Part shown: positions 31,711 through 33,972 of the stretch, piece after piece
Position numbering within the stretch: position 1 is the first letter of the stretch
Layout of the letters: every line of letters starts with the position of its first letter
Source: Variovorax sp.
GTDB lineage: Bacteria > Pseudomonadota > Gammaproteobacteria > Burkholderiales > Burkholderiaceae_C
Assembly: GCA_017744935.1 (NCBI GenBank)
Contig: JAGIAI010000052.1
Coordinates: forward strand, 1 to 33,972
Direction: 5' to 3'
DNA: 33,972 bases
Notes under the pieces: generated by a model
The model's input: the letters and a program-made list of their open reading frames with translations, nothing else
Databases searched by the model: none
What the model was told of the DNA's origin: nothing
Translations under genes and position numbers: made by a program

Positions 31711-33735
31711 ATGAGCAAGTCCATCCCCTGCGTGCTCATGCGCGCCGGCACTTCGCGGGGACCATTCTTTCTACGCGAGTGGTTGCCGGAAGGTGACGAG
31801 GCTCGCGACCAAGCCCTGATCGGAGCGATTGGTGCGTCCGACCCGTTGCAGCTCGATGGCGTGGGCGGCGGCAGTACGTTGAACAGCAAGGTGGCCATCG
31901 TGTCGCGCTCGTCCCGGCCTGGATGCGACATCGACTACCTTTTTGCGCAGGTGGGCGTCGGCCACCAGTCGGTCGACACACGGCCGAATTGCGGGAACAT
32001 GCTTTCCGGCGTCGCGCCCTTCGCGATCGAGCAGGGGATCGTGCCAGCGGCAGACGGCACCACCAATGTCCGCGTCTACAACGTCAACACCGGCTCGCGC
32101 ATCGACGTCACGGTGCGCACGCCCGGTGGACGTGTGACCTACGAAGGCGACGCGCGCATCGATGGGGTTGCCGGCACGGCGGCACCCATCCTGCTGAACT
32201 TCCTCGACGCGTGGGGAGCGGTCACGGGGAAAGTCTTTCCGACAGGAAAGCGCATCGACACCATCGACGGCATTCAGGTGACCTGCATCGACGCCGCCAT
32301 GCCGCTGATGATCGTGCGGGCCGAGGACCTCGGCGTGACGGGGCGCGAGAAGCCGGCTGCGCTCGATGCGAACACTGCGCTCCTGGAGCGGCTCGAGAGG
32401 CTCCGCCTGGAGGCCGGACGCATGATGGGCCTGGGGGACGTCTCCAACAGCGTCGTCCCCAAGCCCGTGCTGGTCAGTGCGGGCGATTCGAAGGACAGCA
32501 TCACCTCGCGCTACTTCACGCCTCGAAAATGCCATGCGTCACATGCGGTGACGGGAGCCATCGGCGTCGCAAGTGCCTTTGCCTTGCCGGGAACGGTGGC
32601 GAGTGGGATCGCACGTGAACCGGGACGCCACAGCCTGGTCGTCTTGCACCCTGCTGGCCGGATCGATGTCGAAGTGGAATTGAACGGCATCTCGGACGCT
32701 GCGACGGTGGAGCGCGCCGCGCTCGTTCGAACGGCGCGAAAGATCATGCAAGGCGAACTGCATCTGCCCGAATACGTCTTCTCGCGCCCCGAGCTGAACT
32801 GTGCGGATCTCTCGATCTTTCCAAACAAGGCGGTGACCATCATCGTGCCGACGCGCGCCGGTGGCGGTAACGACACAATGGCTCGAATCATCGCCGCCAA
32901 GCTGGGGCCTCTGCTTGGCCAGGACGTGGTTGTCGACAATCGCGCAGGCGCGAACGGCGCGATCGCCAGCGAGTACGTGGCGCACTCCGCACCGGACGGA
33001 CACACCTTGATGTTCGGCTATGTCGGCACGCACGCGATGAATCCCGCACTTCAAAGGCTGGGGTACGACCCGATCGAGGATTTCGCCCCGATCGGCCTCG
33101 TGGGATCGTCCCCAACATTGATGGTCGCGCATTCGGAGGAGGGGGCGCCCGACCTGCACTCGCTGATCGCGCGGCTGAAGGACTCGCCTCGCTGCTTCAG
33201 CTACGCGTCTGCCGGCGATGGAACTCCTCCGCACTTCGCTGCCGAGCTGTTCCAGCTCAGCAGCGGGACCTCGATGTCGAGCTCGACATTCGACGGGGCG
33301 GCGCCAGCAATTGCCGACACCGTTGCTGGCCGGTCACAAGTGATGTTTCCGAGTCTGTTCACGGCATACCCGTTCATTCGCGCTGGACAACTACGCGCAT
33401 TGGGCGTGGCGGGGCCGAAACGGCTCGAGTCCCTGCCCGAGGTACCAACGCTCGCGGAACAGGGAATCACAGGGTTGGATGTCGAGCAATGGTATGGGCT
33501 GTTCGCGCCGGGTCGTACACCCCGAACTACCGTCGATCGCCTCAACCGCGCGCTCAATCAAGTACTGGCCGACCCTGAAGTTTTCGAGCGTTTTGAGAGC
33601 CACGGCGCGCGAGCCGAGCCAGGGGCAGCCGGGGCACTCGCGCAAAGGGTGCAGAGAGATCTGGAGCGCTGGCGCAACGTCGTGGCTGAGGCCGGAATCG
33701 CGCCGAAAGAGTCAGGCCAACTCGCGCTTGATTGA
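31711..33735 (+). CDS. PrpF/GalD-type isomerase fused to a cytoplasmic Bug domain
   Basis: The 674-residue protein has two parts. Residues 1 to about 357 are a PrpF-family isomerase: PCVLMRAGTSRGPFF, DGVGGGSTLNSKVAIV (K60), PNCGNMLSGVAPFAIE (C94) and RKCHAS (C274); K60 and C94 sit where the family has a conserved Lys and Cys. It is closest in pattern to 4-oxalomesaconate tautomerase (GalD) and may move a double bond in an unsaturated di- or tricarboxylate. After a linker (about 358-369) comes a complete Bug domain (370-674) that begins exactly at the mature residues of the upstream Bug protein (FPNKAVTIIVPTRAGG) and lacks any signal peptide. Normal PrpF proteins end near 360-390 residues. ATG 31711 is one base after the Bug stop. 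Confidence 0.88.
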   Translation: MSKSIPCVLMRAGTSRGPFFLREWLPEGDEARDQALIGAIGASDPLQLDGVGGGSTLNSKVAIVSRSSRPGCDIDYLFAQVGVGHQSVDTRPNCGNMLSGVAPFAIEQGIVPAADGTTNVRVYNVNTGSRIDVTVRTPGGRVTYEGDARIDGVAGTAAPILLNFLDAWGAVTGKVFPTGKRIDTIDGIQVTCIDAAMPLMIVRAEDLGVTGREKPAALDANTALLERLERLRLEAGRMMGLGDVSNSVVPKPVLVSAGDSKDSITSRYFTPRKCHASHAVTGAIGVASAFALPGTVASGIAREPGRHSLVVLHPAGRIDVEVELNGISDAATVERAALVRTARKIMQGELHLPEYVFSRPELNCADLSIFPNKAVTIIVPTRAGGGNDTMARIIAAKLGPLLGQDVVVDNRAGANGAIASEYVAHSAPDGHTLMFGYVGTHAMNPALQRLGYDPIEDFAPIGLVGSSPTLMVAHSEEGAPDLHSLIARLKDSPRCFSYASAGDGTPPHFAAELFQLSSGTSMSSSTFDGAAPAIADTVAGRSQVMFPSLFTAYPFIRAGQLRALGVAGPKRLESLPEVPTLAEQGITGLDVEQWYGLFAPGRTPRTTVDRLNRALNQVLADPEVFERFESHGARAEPGAAGALAQRVQRDLERWRNVVAEAGIAPKESGQLALD

Positions 33736-33807
33736 GGCGTCACCCTGAACTGCGCGCTGGCCTCCGGCGTCTGCCTGACGACGAGCGCGCGACGGTCGGG
33801 GCCTTGT

Positions 33808-33972
33808 TCACTCCCGTTCGTTTCGGTCGTCGGACGGATCGGGGGCCCGATTAGCCACAGGCAACTGCCAGCCGTGCTTCATCGCGAGAACGCGCAAACC
33901 GAAGCACACCGCTGCGCCGATCAATGCCGCAGGAGCCGGCGGCAGCTGGAGCACTGCAGCGGCGACCACCAC
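33808..33972 (-). CDS. TRIC/UPF0126 channel family membrane protein, C-terminal end
   Basis: The last 54 residues of a minus-strand protein are visible. The hydrophobic segment ends with PPAPAALIGAAVCFGLRVLAM, then KHGWQLPVANRAPD, the usual C-terminus of UPF0126/TRIC-type (YicG-like) membrane proteins: a Gly-Ala-rich last span followed by an LRxxAxxxGWxLP motif. The rest lies beyond the right edge. Convergent with the PrpF-Bug gene. It is a cation channel by homology; not obviously part of the catabolic cluster. Confidence 0.6.
   Translation of the reverse strand: MVVAAAVLQLPPAPAALIGAAVCFGLRVLAMKHGWQLPVANRAPDPSDDRNERE

Noticed and set aside
31711..32820. PrpF part read as an aconitate or 2-methylaconitate isomerase of the methylcitrate cycle
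   Set aside because: No prpC, prpD or acnD gene is present, and the motif pattern is closer to GalD; substrate left open.
33752..33790. GCGCGCT/AGCGCGC inverted repeat after the fusion gene
   Set aside because: The 25-base loop and lack of a T-run do not fit an intrinsic terminator.

Overview
The window is high-GC bacterial DNA, packed with genes on both strands. It most likely comes from a betaproteobacterium of the order Burkholderiales (Comamonadaceae, Alcaligenaceae or relatives). The argument is inference: Bug/TctC-type solute-binding proteins, a LysR-controlled CoA-dependent C5-dicarboxylate pathway, and FNR/ANR-type promoters upstream of universal stress proteins fit that group. I saw no rRNA, tRNA, CRISPR array, insertion sequence or phage gene.

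Region 1 (about 1-19 kb) is a stress/low-oxygen island. It holds three intact universal stress proteins plus a decayed fourth, an Hsp20 joined to an APH/P-loop kinase, a lipoprotein-type HtrA protease, a MacAB-like ABC exporter, a YSC84 lipoprotein, a beta-CASP metallo-beta-lactamase, a patatin-like lipoprotein, an MscS-like channel, a leaderless three-BON protein, a DksA/TraR-type zinc-finger protein and several small unknown proteins. Ten FNR/ANR-like boxes (TTGAT-N4-ATCAA type) lie in front of its transcription units. In most cases a -10-like hexamer follows exactly 22 bp from the box, the geometry of a class II FNR promoter centred at -41.5. One symmetric box (10614-10627) has a well-placed -10 on each side and probably fires divergently. 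The gene set resembles the mycobacterial DosR dormancy regulon in content, here wired to a Crp/Fnr-type regulator.

Region 2 (19-23.6 kb) holds a VIT-type Fe/Mn transporter, a membrane protein of unknown function, a tandem pair of Hsp20 genes with a sigma-32-like promoter and a structured leader, two small unknown genes and a two-domain fasciclin lipoprotein.

Region 3 (23.7-33.7 kb) is a catabolic cluster. A MaoC/HTD2-type hydratase, a class III CoA-transferase and a CitE-like lyase form the Ict-Ich-Ccl set known for itaconate degradation to acetyl-CoA and pyruvate. They are followed by a fumarase/PurB-superfamily lyase, a DctA dicarboxylate carrier, a LysR regulator (opposite strand), a Bug periplasmic binding protein, and an unusual 674-residue protein. 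In that last protein a PrpF/GalD-type isomerase is fused in frame to a second Bug domain that has lost its signal peptide. The window ends in the 3' end of a TRIC/UPF0126 membrane protein gene.

The two observations I rate highest are the PrpF-Bug fusion and the phased FNR-promoter island.
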